In this document: positions 45,660 to 58,600 of the stretch, in pieces
Layout of the letters: each line of letters opens with the position of its first letter
How positions within the stretch are numbered: the first letter of the stretch is position 1
DNA from: Vigna angularis
Lineage: Eukaryota; Streptophyta; Magnoliopsida; Fabales; Fabaceae
Assembly (NCBI RefSeq): GCF_016808095.1
Contig: NC_068970.1
Location: 63,401,130 to 63,465,129 of the forward strand
Length of the DNA: 64,000 nt
Reading direction: 5' to 3'
Made by a program: the position numbers and the translations under genes
Notes under the pieces: generated by a model
What the model was told of the DNA's origin: nothing
The model's input: only the letters and a program-made list of their open reading frames with translations
The model's database searches: none

Positions 45660-47696
45660 ATGGAGATGCCAATTGAGCAAAAGAAAGCCACCCCAAAGGT
45701 TGAAAGGAAAAAAGGTGGCTTCAGAACCATGCCCTTTATCATAGGTGATGATGACCCTTTTCTTTATCATGGTTTTTTTCTTTTTAGAACTGTTGTACTG
45801 GAAGTTCTAACCAGGTTATGATTTTGAACTTGTTTTAGCAAACGAGACATTTGAAAAGGTTGCGAATGTGGGGCTGCATGTGAACATGATATTGTACCTG
45901 CTACGGGAGTATAATTTTGACCCTGCAACAGCAGCCATTATAGTATTCCTGTGGAACGCCATGTCTAATTTTATACCAATGTTTGGTGCTTTCCTTTCTG
46001 ATTCTTGGCTTGGACGATTTCGTGTTATTGCCCTCGGAACCATCATCGACCTTGTTGTAAGCACCACAGTACTTAATAATGAAGATTTTTCAAAGAATTC
46101 CCAAAATATAAAGAAGTTGTTCTGAAAATTGCATGAATTTCTTACATGACAGGGCCTGGTTGTATTGTGGCTCACAGCGATTATTAGGCGTGCTAGGCCC
46201 GAATGCCATAATGAAGAAGCTTGTGCGAAACCTACATCATTTCAACTCCTATTTCTTTTCTCTGCACTTGCTCTGATGGCTCTTGGGGCTGGGGGAATTA
46301 GGCCGTGCACCTTAGCCTTTACGGCTGATCAAATCAGAAACCCTGAAAACCCACAAAACGAGAGGACCATGAAGAGCTTCTTCAATTGGTACTATGTTTC
46401 GGTTGGCGTTTCAGTATCAATTTCAGTGATATTTATAGTGTACATCCAAGTTAAAGCAGGGTGGGTGATAGGTTTTGGGATTCCTGTGGGGCTTATGACA
46501 TTTTCTACTTTAATGTTTTTCTTGGGTTCTTCTTTATATATCAAAGTGAAACCAAACAAGAGCTTGCTCACTAGCTTTGCCCAAGTGATTGCGGCAGCAT
46601 GGAAAAACAGACACTTGTCTCTTCCTCCCACGAACTCCGACGCATGGTATTTTCACAATGACTCCATTCTTGTTCAGCCAACTAATAAAGTAAGGTATGT
46701 AACATGAAAATTCAATACTCTTGAGAATTTTGGTGTTATAAGAGACCAACCGGGAAGTAACACACCATGACGTAAACCTGGTTTTGTAATCTTATTAATC
46801 AATTTAATATTTGATTCTTCATTCCTAGGTTCTTGAACAAGGCTTGCATACTGAAGAACAAAGAGAAAGATCTAGACAGTGATGGGATGCCCACTGACCC
46901 GTGGAGTATGTGTACAGTGAGACAAGTAGAGGAATTGAAAGCTATAATCAAAGTTCTTCCTATTTGGTCCACTGGTATAATATTTGCAACTACCATAAGC
47001 CAACAATCATTTTCTGTGGTTCAAGCAGGGACCATGAACAGGGAGGTGTTCCATATGGACATTCCATCAACCAACTTCAGTGCATGCATAATCCTTACTT
47101 TAACCATATGGGTGGCTATTTACGACCGAATTCTGCTTCCCCTGTTCCCAAAGGGGCGAGGACTCAGTGTTAAGCAACGACTGGGATTTGGAATAGCTAT
47201 CTCATGCTTGGCCACTGCAGTGGCAGCATGGGTAGAGAGGAAAAGAAGGGATGAAGCAATAAGGGAAGGGTTTATAGACAACCCAAAAGGAGTCGTGAAC
47301 ATGTCTGCTGTGTGGTTAGTGCCTCAGTACTGCTTATATGGTTTAGCAGAGGGTTTGAACATCATTGGACAAATAGAATTCTATTACTCCCAGTTTCCTA
47401 AGGCAATGTCAAGCATTGCTGTTTCCCTATGCACCTTTGGCATTGGGGTAGGAAACCTTGTCGGAAGCCTTATTGTGAAAGTTGTGAAAGATGGAACAGG
47501 GAAAGGAGGAAAAGCTAGTTGGCTAGCATCAAACATCAACATGGGCCACTATGACTACTACTATGCCCTTCTTCTCGTTCTAAATTTGGCTAATTTATTA
47601 TGCTTCTTAGCATTTAGTGTAGCTTATGGGAGCACTCAGGATATTAAAAACTGGGATCAAGATTTTACTTCAGAGCAAGAGATCGACGACAAATGA
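45660..47696 (+). CDS. NRT1/PTR family (NPF1-type) proton-coupled transporter, copy B
   Basis: Four exons: 45660-45744, 45839-46056, 46153-46694 and 46829-47696, giving 570 residues. Exon structure matches copy A exactly in position and phase, and most of the protein is identical or conservatively changed. Differences include a longer N-terminus (MEMPIEQKKATPKVERKK), one extra residue in CHNEEACAKP, and a different C-terminal tail (DQDFTSEQEIDDK). The proton-coupling motif is ETFEK at 31-35. A nearby alternative start, the in-frame ATG at codon 3, would shorten the protein by two residues. The two copies have diverged enough that they may differ in expression or substrate. The distinct tails are the least conserved part. 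Confidence 0.93.
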
Positions 47697-50058
47697 AGGA
47701 AAACACAAACAAGCAAGTTTGTTTTTTCCCATATTTTAGTAGTAACTTGAATACGGGAAAAAGAGTGTTTATTTAGATTATTATATAGTATGTTTGTAGA
47801 AAAAATTACATATAAAACTTTTATCGTTATCAAAGTGTAAATTCAACAATCAAATATTAAAATGTGATTTTAATTAAATTAATGCAAGTTGAATTGAAAT
47901 CACCTTAAGTTATAAATAATTTAACTTATATTAGTTATGACAATATAGAAACATAAATGAAAATTCTTTTCCTAAACTATAAATTATTTATAAGTGACAT
48001 TCTTTTTCTCAATATAACAATATAACTGATACACATCATTAATATCTTTTCCTTTTGAAGTTAAAAATTCTCTTCGTTTATCTTTTTCTCAAAATTTTAA
48101 CTAATGCCAATATCATCGGAACGTGATCGACTTAATTCAGGTTCCTTGACCTTTAGAGTAGGTGTGCTTCCATATATGGATTATTTGAGTAGATGTGTGA
48201 AAATATATTTTTTATTCGCTTTGCGTTTATTTTTGTGTATGTGAGGAAATTTGAAAGCATTGATTTATGGGAGAGAGAGTGGGAGTGATTCAGATAGATT
48301 GCATAGATTTATTGAAGGTGGACTATTAATACCAAAATATATTTGCTTTATTTAGAACATTCAAACTTGGTAACCAATTTTCTAGGAGATAGGTCCCAAG
48401 TTTTCATGGTATATGGTGGTTCATATACCCGAATATAAATTATCTACCTAAACATATAAAATATCAATTTTGAGGTGATTGGAGAATATAAAGATAGAAC
48501 AGAATCTTTAGACTTATAAATGAAATAAATGGAATATAAGTATATGAGAAAGTTTTGATTTAATTAATAGATTTCATAATTAGTAAATATTTTAATAAAA
48601 GATAAAAAAAATTATATTTCAATATTATCTTAGAGATATATGATTTGTAAATGAAACATTTATAAATAAAAATATAAATCCAAAATTTAGAGAATTTTAA
48701 AAATATGGTTAACTTTTGAGTGATTTTCCCTGTAGCTCACCAGTCTCATCTTGCACCTCCCTATTATTTTATTATTTCAACTGTGCCCCTGTCAGAACTT
48801 TACTTTCGTATTGCATACACCCCTTTCTTCTCTCTTCTCGCATGGAGTGCTCCTCCCATCCTCCCTCCTTTCTCATTCGTTGTCGCTTACATGCATTTTT
48901 GGGTTGGATGAGATGAAAGTCGATGTTGTAATCGCACAAGTTGGAAAAGGAGTTGCAAAGCTCTCCGGAAGAAGGATTGTAGAGTTCTCCGCACTTAGAA
49001 GTGTGGTTGAGAAACAGTTTGAAATGCAATCTAATCGCAGTTGGAAGTGTGGTTCATACAACGCCGTAATTGGAAATGCGGTTTCACACTTTGCCACAGC
49101 TTGAACTACGGTCAAGCTTTTCTTTCTTTTTCATTTGCTTTATTATTGTTTTCTGAATTTGAAAGATTGATGTATTAAAACGCACCAGGGTGTGTCTTTC
49201 TTCCGTAAGTTTATTCTCAAAGCTGCTAGGACAAGATCTTCTTAGAGAAAGATCTAATTGAGAAAAAATGTCAAGCTTGCCTAAGCAATCATATAAAAAG
49301 CATAAAATAACAAAATTGTTTATTAACTAAAAAACAACATACAATTAAAACACCTAAATAAAAGCATAAAACTAAAACATCATACAACTAAAACAACATA
49401 AAATTAAATTTAAAAACAGCATATAACATATTATATAAATAGAAACATCTTATAAATTAAATTAAAAGTTAAAATAATTAACACTTAAAAAATGTATATA
49501 ATAAATACAAAATAACAAAAATAATTTAATAACAAAAAGTTAACAAAGAAAATGAGATTGAAAGTACATGCACAAGCTTAAATGAGATGAGTGCATCCAA
49601 GAGTTACGTTACAATAGTATATAAATAAAGATCGTTGGTGTTTGAAAAATCATTATATCATCATTACACTTTATGAAGGTATAAATGTGAGAAGGTGCAG
49701 ATTGAAACAAAGGAGATGTAGGAGTAACACTCTTAATTTTTTTATATATTCCAAGTTCTCAGTATTTTTCTTCCATAACTGTCATGTGTATGTAGCACAC
49801 GTGTCACATAATAATTGGTCCAACAATAAAACGTGGCGATTGGCTGTCGAATTCTGAGGAACTAACTACTAATATAATCATTCACGTATCATTTAAACAT
49901 TTTTACTCTGTCTCGCATTTTACTAATAATAATAACCAATCAATACGTTTTATATCTAAGAAAACAAATTCATAGATTTAATTGAAGGCTTAAAACCTTA
50001 TCATAGCAGAAAAGGTAGGAGAGACAGGCATCGAGTAGTGTTAGTGAGAGTGTGTGCG
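47697..50058. other. Intergenic region upstream of CDKF;1
   Basis: 2.4 kb, mostly AT-rich. 48720-49130 is GC-richer, with several overlapping short frames in all three plus-strand phases and near-repeats of GTTGGAAGTGTGGTT (about 49003 and 49040). This does not resemble a conserved protein and may be an old repeat. The last 100 bp is probably the CDKF;1 leader. Confidence 0.5.
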
Positions 50059-51894
50059 ATGGAGATGGATCCCCCACCCAAGAGCTGGAGCATCCATACC
50101 CGATCCGAGATCATCGCCAAGTACGAGGTCATGGAGCGGGTCGGGTCGGGGGCTTACGCCGACGTCTACCGTGGCCGTCGCCTCTCCGATGGCCTCACCG
50201 TCGCCCTCAAGGAAATCCACGACTACCAATCTGCTTTCCGAGAAATCGACGCGTTGCAACTCCTCCAGGGATTCCCAAACGTCGTCGTTATGCACGAATA
50301 CTTCTGGCGCGACGACGAGGACGCCGTCCTCGTCCTCGAGTTCCTCAGGACCGACTTGGCAACCGTCATCGCTGACGCCGCCAAGGACAACCAGCCCCTC
50401 CCCGCCGGCCAGCTCAAGCGGTGGATGATCCAGATTCTCTCTGGTGTCGACGCCTGTCATCGCAACATGGTCCTCCACCGTGATTTGAAGCCCTCGAATC
50501 TCTTAATTTCCGAAAATGGCCTCCTCAAGATCGCCGATTTCGGACAGGTAATCTCTTCTCATTGTCGACAACCACAAAACCCTAACCCCGACTTTTCAAA
50601 TGTCTGAGCGCTTGATTGAGCGGGTGTTTGCAAAACTGACTTTTAGTTCAAATTGTTTTTGAAGTTATGTGATTACTTTTCAATGCTTTTGTTTTAAAAT
50701 AAAGTCAGTAGGTTAATAAAAACACAAATGTGAAGATGTTTCAACTCAAAATCAACACCAAAAACTCAGTGTATGTTTAGTCACACGTTCGATTATCCAG
50801 AAGTAATCATTAATGTGTTCTTTTGTACACTTTTACATATCTAGTTTTAGCTTGAGCAGTTGATTCCTGAGTTAACGAAACTTAAATGGCTTCTGTATTA
50901 AATAATGAAAATTTATAGTGAGTTACCTACTAATTTCCTTTAGAATAAATCACTTTTACTTCAATTTTCATCAAAACTAACTTCACATAAAATCAATTTC
51001 GTAACACTCACCCAAACACATATACACACTCAATTCCTCAAAATTGAAACCAAACACATGAACACTTACAAAATTTGGTTAACTAGGGTAGCAACGAAAT
51101 TCTGGATGACTCAATGGGAATCCAATTACGTACTGAATTGATGGCTATTTTTTCAGGCAAGAATTCTTACGGAGCCTGGATTTGATGATTCTAATAAGCA
51201 TGAAGAGTATTCTAGAGACATTGATGATGAGGATACTAGTACTAATACTCACGATGGAAATGCAACATGCACCACAAGTGACATAAACAGGGAAGATGAA
51301 GAGAACGAACTTGGTTGTTTCACTTCATGTGTTGGGACTCGTTGGTTTAGGGCTCCTGAGTTGCTTTATGGATCCAGAGACTATGGTTTGGAGGTTGATT
51401 TGTGGTCCTTGGGATGTATATTTGCGGAGCTTTTAACTTTGCAGCCTTTGTTTCCTGGAACTGCTGATATTGACCAGCTCAGTAGAATCATTAGTGTTTT
51501 GGGTAACCTTGATGAGAGTGTTTGGGTTGGTTGTTCTAAACTTCCTGATTATGGGATAATCTCCTTTAGCAAGGTGGAGAACCCTGCTGGTATTGAAGCC
51601 TGTTTACCAAATAGGTCCCCTGATGAAGTGGCTCTGGTGAAAAGACTGGTTTGTTATGATCCTGCTAAGAGGGCTACGGCAATGGAGTTGCTTAATGACA
51701 AGTACTTTAATGAAGAGCCTCTTCCTGTGCCGATTTCTGAGCTGCCAGTTCCTCTTAACAGAAACGGACAAGATGAGGATTCCCCTGGTGGGTGGGGTGA
51801 TCTGGATGGAATGGAATCTGATTCTGATTTTGATGAGTTTGGCCCGCTCAATATTACTAGAACTGGTACCGGTTTCTCCATACAGTTTCCTTGA
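50059..51894 (+). CDS. CDKF-1: Cyclin-dependent kinase F;1 (CDK-activating kinase kinase)
   Basis: Two exons, 50059-50547 and 51157-51894, encode 408 residues. The start is MEMDPPPKSW, the first ATG of the frame. Kinase features: Gly-rich loop GSGAYADV (29-36), ATP-binding Lys51 in VALKEI, catalytic HRDLKPSN (Asp142), DFGQ at 160-163 split from ARIL by the intron, and the T-loop end FTSCVGTRWFRAPE (218-231). Between DFGQ and the T-loop is an acidic insert (about 173-216), a hallmark of the plant CDKF class. The Arabidopsis protein is longer mainly here. CDKF;1 phosphorylates and activates CDKD kinases, and so feeds both cell-cycle CDKs and RNA polymerase II CTD phosphorylation, without needing a cyclin. 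Exon 1 is much more GC-rich than exon 2. Confidence 0.95.
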
Positions 51895-54800
51895 AGAATT
51901 CAAGGTACATCGTATCCTTGTAACCTGCCTTTACCTTTTGTGTGGTGCTGTTCAAATGGTAATTATTTGGTGAGAATATTTATGAGAAATATTTTTCGGA
52001 TTTGATGTGAACAGAGAGATAAACTATTGAAAAAAACTTGATGGACTGTGTTAACATGAATTCATAGTTGACCATGACACTCATAGTTGGTGTAATACAT
52101 GGACTTGTATCTTGTCATATTTACAGATAGAACGTATTAGTAACTAGTTATTTCTTGTGTTTATTCCGGCCATGTCATGACCTGGTAAACAACTTACAGC
52201 AAGAGGATTTATATCTATAGAACAACACCATAAACATAGACTATACATGAGTGGAACTGGCAGGTTCTGCATTCCAGCTATATGAGCATGCCTCTTTGTG
52301 AACTTAGACTTACGATATTTAACAATTGAATAGAGGAATATAGTCGAGTTTCCTCTTATTAACTAACTCCGTACCTTTTTTACGTGAATTCCATGACCTT
52401 GTTTTTGTCTCTTTACATAATTGTATTTTGTCATATCATTCAAAGGAGAAAAGCACGCCTTACCTTATCATCTTTTTACAGTACACAGAAATAGAATAAT
52501 GAAAATGATGGAAATTGGAAAGGTATACTTCGTGATATTTATAATCCCCTTTAAATCCATAATACCACGTCTGAAAACAGGGGAAAATCATGATATTCCA
52601 TCATTGAAATTAAAACTGTTTTTGAATATCAAGCTTAGCTTGGACTGCCAATACACCAAATTTCTTCCTATGAAACGTTATGCCCTAATACAGTTTGCTG
52701 CGCTCTGCGATCATATAACAATTTCGTAATGTCTTCTGAAGTATGAGAGTTGCTCGGCGTGAAACACTGATATCAGCGTCAGCTCCCTCTGCCAAATTCT
52801 AAGTCCCAGTTAACTAGTCTCTAAGAAATATTGTTTATAATTTCTAGACCAAAAGATGAAACTATTGATTAACCAAGGGCAGTAGTAGCAGCAACAAATA
52901 ATTTTTGTATCTAATTTTATTTAAAGTACAATTAATCTTGAACACCAAAGGAAATACACAAAAATATGAAGAATTAAAATAGGTCTTTAGGTAATATCAC
53001 ACCTGCAAAATGAACCATTTACACATAATTAAATGATCAGAAAAGGAACAACGTAACTCGATCCTTGTTTACTTAGAAGAAGTACAAATTCAGTAAAAAC
53101 GGAGCATAACAGATTATATATTATCAACATCTATTATTGAAATCGTCTTCTCTAGTTCTCAATATTTCATCGGTTGCATTGTTGTTGTTCTATGCCTCTT
53201 CAAGATCCCTCTCATTCTGCTAGCATATTTTGTGATTCCATAAGCCCAGCCCTGCTTCTCTGATGTGGAATAAAGGATGAAAATCCTTTGAAGTTCAGGT
53301 TTATTAGCCTTGTAATTTCCTATCACACTTATTGATTTATGCAATTTTGGAATCAGTAGAATACTAGAATGTGACTTGGATTCTACTTTTAAATAAAGAT
53401 TTTTAAGTACAACTTTTAAAAGCTAATTCCTTGATTTTTGTTTTCTGTGCACTACCTTCGCAACACATATATTAAACGTATTTTTTTTTTGTGAAGTTTA
53501 TATTTATGAAATTAAACATTTTTTATGTTTAGTACACAGTTAAATATTGGCTGATAAACCAAATACTGGCAGCAAATTGGAGAGAATGGTAATGTAAATA
53601 TAACTACTATTTGACACTCTTTAAATACTGACCAAGGGCTATCTCAAAATCTGGTATCTAGTGTTATGCTCCATGCTGAATCTATTTTTTCAATTTTCCG
53701 GCAAAATAAAAATAAGTACCTTCTAAAAATATATAATATTCACGAGAGAGTAGGCAATGATGTTCTGAAATGTAAGTACAAGAAGTTAATTTCATACTTC
53801 AAAGACAAAATTTGCTACATCAATTATAGGCTGTCTTCGTAAAATAGATTCTCAAGCAAACTACCAACAAGGTTTCGTGATTTGATGACGAAGAACTTAC
53901 GTTAAAAGGGCCCACAGACGTATGCATGTTTCAATATTGGTTATTTATCGGAACAAATTAGAATACTTCACATTTATGTTCTATAATTTCTAACATCTAC
54001 TGTGATTTTTCAAGCGTTTTTATATCATTTTAAAAAAATAAAAAAAGTTTAAATATTATTATTTTATTCAATTTTTAAAGATAATATTTTTTAAAAATAA
54101 AACTGTGTCTAAATTTTAATTTTTTTCAAAGCAAATACTATATTAAATATCAAACATCATATAAATGTGAATCATTAACTTATTAAGTTAAGATTTTGAA
54201 TAAAGAGTAACGTGAATTTCTTATATGATTATTGGATTGTGTCTTTTTCCAGTAAAATTGATAAAACTTACTATATAAAAATACTTATATTAGCATAATT
54301 AAATTTGGGATCAAATTTGATGTTGTTTTCTTGATGGTAATCAAGGTAATTGAAAATGGAGAATGATGATGATGAAACCTTTTTAACTCTCACCTGAAAA
54401 GGAATCGAATAATGAATTGACTTTTACATGTTGGCTTATACGGGGCCAATGGAAGTGGTGGTGTGTCATCCATGGTCCAATTGTAGTGGGTAGTTCGATT
54501 CAGGTTTTTAAACCATCGAAGCCTTTTCACACCAAAACCATACAGCCATCATATTGTCATCTCCTTCTCACAAAACATATAAATATGTCATTTCCTTTTC
54601 AATTTATTACCCACCAAAAATATCAAATTCCATTTTCTTTAACAATTTTTTCAATTGCTCCCAGAAGAAGGAAAAGAAATTACTGTCATACAATTTTTAG
54701 AGTTATCATATTATAAATATGAAATATTTATTCATGCCAATTATAATCTGTTACAGAATCTAATCAATTTTAAAAAAAATAATTTAGTTTTTTTTCAGAT

Positions 54801-54964
54801 ATAAAATTAAAATATTCTATCTCAATTTCAATTCAATTCAAAGGATATTAAAGGCTTTAGCATTGCAAATTTTTTTGTGTTGAATGTTTATGGGATGATA
54901 GTGAATTTAACTCAAAAGAATTGCACTGGGAAGTCAACAACTCGGATGGGACTACTTTATTTTA

Positions 54965-54972
54965 GCGCCAAA
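54965..54972 (-). promoter_or_regulatory. E2F-type site TTTGGCGC
   Basis: GCGCCAAA on the plus strand reads TTTGGCGC on the minus strand, matching the E2F consensus WTTSSCSS. It lies 650 bp upstream of the TCX start codon. TCX proteins work in DREAM complexes with E2F factors, so autoregulation is possible, but a single 8-bp match is weak evidence. Confidence 0.3.
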
Positions 54973-55065
54973 TTCTCTGTTTATTTACATTTTAGGTTTA
55001 ATCCCAAAACGAAATCCACTGTTGTAACCCCCAGTGACGCAAAGAGAGGCGTGGGATAAAATACG

Positions 55066-55075
55066 CACACGTGTC
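55066..55075. promoter_or_regulatory. G-box/ABRE-like element around CACGTG
   Basis: CACACGTGTC contains the palindromic core CACGTG (55068-55073), about 550 bp upstream of the TCX start codon. It is a candidate bZIP or bHLH binding site, by motif only. Confidence 0.35.
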
Positions 55076-55619
55076 GACCTTGAACGGGTGATATTAAACA
55101 TGGGTTTTTAGGGGAGTTGAATCGGAGGGCAGAGGAGGAAAGAGGAGTGAGGCTTCTATGAATTTGCGCCGCGAGATTGGCACTTTAGGGGAGGAGCGTG
55201 GGATGACGAGGGGAAGGAGATCTGGCCGTTGAATATTTACGAAAATTGAATTTGAAAAGCTTGGGAGAGAGAGGGAGGAAGAGAGGGGCGAACGAGAACA
55301 CCACCAACGAAAGAAACACGAAGCCCCTCTCTTCTATTCTGGTTTCTTAATCACAGACTATTCTTCTGCTTCTTCTTTTTCTTCTTCTTCTTCTTCCTTT
55401 TTTCTTTCTATTGTTGTGTTCAGTTGGTTTTTGGATCGAATTGTCTTGATTCGAGAGTTGCACACGCAGTCGCGTGGTGTTTGGATCTGAAACCACTGAA
55501 TTTGAGCTTAACTTTTGATGAATTTGTTGCTGATTGTTGTTGATGTTATCGTTGATAATCGGTGAGTGGAGGAGTGAGTGAGGTTCTTACTTTTTTTTTT
55601 TTTTTAAATTATTGTTTTA

Positions 55620-58600
55620 ATGGGAGAAGGGGAAGGTGAGGGGAGTGATTGTGCTCCCAAGAATGTTGTGCCCAACGACGTCGTCGCGAATGCGCTTTTG
55701 CCGTCTGATGTTCCCGCCAAGAAGCTCGCCAGACAGCTCGATTTCACCGGCTTCGGTGGGATGCCACCGCAGTCGCCGGTGGTTTTGCCTCTGCCGCCTT
55801 CTGCTTCCGTCAGGGTTGGGTGAGTTCTTGAATTCTGTATATGTTTCTATCTTTTTCGTTTCTCATGGAATTTCAGAGTTATGAGAAAAGGAAGGTTTAA
55901 TTGTGTTTTTTTGAAAAATGTTTGAAATTTTGGAAATTCTGGGATTTTGAGTTTGTTAGTAAAGTTTCGATTTTGATGTTTCTGTTTGGGGGTATAATAC
56001 ATGGCCGGTATTTTTTTATTAGTTGCGAAGTTGAGTTGCAATCAGAGCTTGTGAAGATTTGGATAGGAAATTTCCTTTCCGGTTTCGGGTTTTGGTGGTT
56101 GAGAAATGAGAAAGAAGTGACTGATAATTATTATTAGTTTTGGTTAATTTAATATGATATGAATTTTATTTTATTTTTTTTTCCAGCTAAGGTGTTTGTT
56201 GACTGCTTGAGTTGGTTTTGGTTTTTTGCTCTTTGGTCTTCAATTAGCGTTTGTTTTGTTCAGGAAACCAGAATCTCCAAAGTCGAGACCGAGGCCTGGC
56301 TTTGAAATTAAAGAAGCTACTCCCAAAAAACAAAAACAGTGCAATTGTAAACATTCAAAATGCTTGAAGCTGTAAGTGAAATACTCTGGCTTTCTCTGTC
56401 TTCTTTTTATTGTGCTTTTGATTCTTGTTGGATGGAATGGTAAGTTATGTGGAGCTAATGTTTGAATTGCTTGCGCAGATATTGTGAATGTTTTGCTTCG
56501 GGAATATATTGTGATGGTTGCAACTGTGTAAATTGCTATAACAATGTGGAAAATGAAGCTGCTAGACGAGAAGCGGTGGAAGCTACTTTGGAACGCAATC
56601 CAAATGCGTTCAGGCCGAAAATTGCAAGCAGCCCTCATGGAACACGTGATAGCAGGGTATGTGGTCCGTTTAGCTTGTCTAACTGTTAGTGTTGCGTGTC
56701 ATGTTTTATATCGTGGGTCATTAGCATTGATTTAAGGTATTGCTTTTATTGATTAGAAATTTAAAACCTCATCAGGTTCCATTCTGGTACAGTGGCACAA
56801 GACATTTCTCCTGTTATCTTTTGTTAATTTTATTTAAATTCACTGTGTAGTTATATGCAAAACTTCTTCATTATAATTGGAGGTCACTTCTGCTTGTGTA
56901 GTTGTTTTCCCCATTGCATAATTTTAAGTTCCATTAAGTGAATCATTCCATAATTAGGGGTTCATGCATTTGCTTATGCTCAGCCATTTCTGGTTTTATA
57001 ATTTTGTAGAAATAAGCAATTTTCTTTTATATTAAATATCCTTACTTGTTACATTAATTGTCTCTATTCCGTACCTATCACTATGTTGATATTGTTTTTG
57101 ACAAGCAATAATTTAGATAATTCATCTTTTTTATCTCCTAAAATGTTGTGTCAATGAAATCTTTACATTTCATTTTAGTTTCCTTATTTGCTTTTTCATT
57201 AAATTTAGTAACACAAGCATGAATCTCATTTGTCTGTACAAACTTGGCTTTTTAAGGTATAAACATTTTGTATGGCAGCAACCTATTGTTAAACAGCTGA
57301 CAAATTCACTTATATATGACCCAAAGTTTAAAACTGTAAACAAATGAATTTTCTTCAGAACATTATCAGTGGTAAATGTGTTACGTTTTTCTTTTAACTT
57401 TTCAATTTGTTGACTATCTTTGGGCATCAAAACGAATGTAGGAGGATGCTGGGGAAATTTTGATATTGGGAAAGCACAACAAGGGATGCCATTGTAAAAA
57501 ATCTGGGTGCCTCAAGAAGTACTGTGAGTGCTTCCAAGCCAACATTCTTTGTTCTGAAAATTGTAAATGCATGGATTGCAAAAACTTTGAGGGTAGTGAA
57601 GAGAGACAGGCTTTGTTCCATGGAGATCAAAATAACAACATGGTGTATATTCAGCAGGCAGCCAATGCTGCCATAACTGGAGCTATTGGTTCCTCTGGCT
57701 ATTCATCACCACCAATATCAAAAAAAAGAAAAGGCCAAGAACTCTTATTTGGGTCAACCATCAAAGATCCGTCACTTGGAAGGCTGGGACAACAGGTGAA
57801 ATTTGTTAATAATGTTTAAGGTTTATTTTAACTTGGGAAATCAGTTAAATTGGGGAAGTGTAGACAAACAGCTAGTGCAGTTTTACAATTTACAGTCACT
57901 TAATATTTCATGACTGTAATATTTACGGTTATGCAATAGCAATTTATATTTTTTAATTAAATGTGAAAGATGCATTTAAATTCGATTTAGTCTTTATTTA
58001 ATCGAGACATGGTCCCTTTGATTTGTTCTAATGTTTCTAGTACGACTCAAACCCAGGAGGAAGGCCCATCTCAAAAAGCTAATCCATTGAGCAGGTGGCC
58101 TCAAGGCCTAAGTATGACAATATGCTTTCATTTTTTCTCTGTGCGAGATATTATAGTATTGTAAGTTAATTCAAGAGCCTGTGTCCACTATGGCCAATCT
58201 GGATATCCAGTCAGAGTCTGACTTTTTTGCATGCTTAGGGTTTCACTTAGAGCAAGTCTTTCTCTGGTTCGTTTTTACCGTGTCTAGGTTGCCCCGTTCA
58301 TGTCAACTGGCCTCAGTGAAAGCACCATTTGTTGTGACTCAAGCCTGTCAGGAAAGTCCATGCCTAAAGACTAGCCTTGTGGGTGGGATGATTTCTTGTC
58401 TTAAGCGTCACATTTACTTAATCAGGCACATAAAAATGTCAACTTGTTATTTAAATTGTGAATGAATAAATACAAATCAATTCTGTTGCTTTGGCCCTGA
58501 AAGTTTCACTTCAATACCATGAAGACTTGACATCGGGTCTAGAAAAAGTTCTTCCTTGAGTTGCAAGTTCATATTAGTTTACTGCAATTTAAGAGTGAAA

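Larger units (their letters stand above)
51895..55619. other. Intergenic region and TCX promoter/leader
   Basis: 3.7 kb. The first part includes the CDKF;1 3' UTR. No gene is supported in the middle. A minus-strand 61-codon frame at 53159-53344 is noted separately. From about 55040 the sequence becomes GC-richer and holds the promoter and long leader of the TCX gene, including a CT/TTC-rich tract at 55355-55410. Confidence 0.55.

Noticed and set aside
50041..50478. 145-codon minus-strand frame rich in V, D, E and G
   Set aside because: It is the antisense of CDKF;1 exon 1 and arises from GC-rich third positions. The sense strand has all the kinase motifs.
58181..58465. 94-codon frame in a TCX intron
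   Set aside because: It lies wholly inside the intron between exons 4 and 5, has no family features, and overlaps repeat-like sequence.
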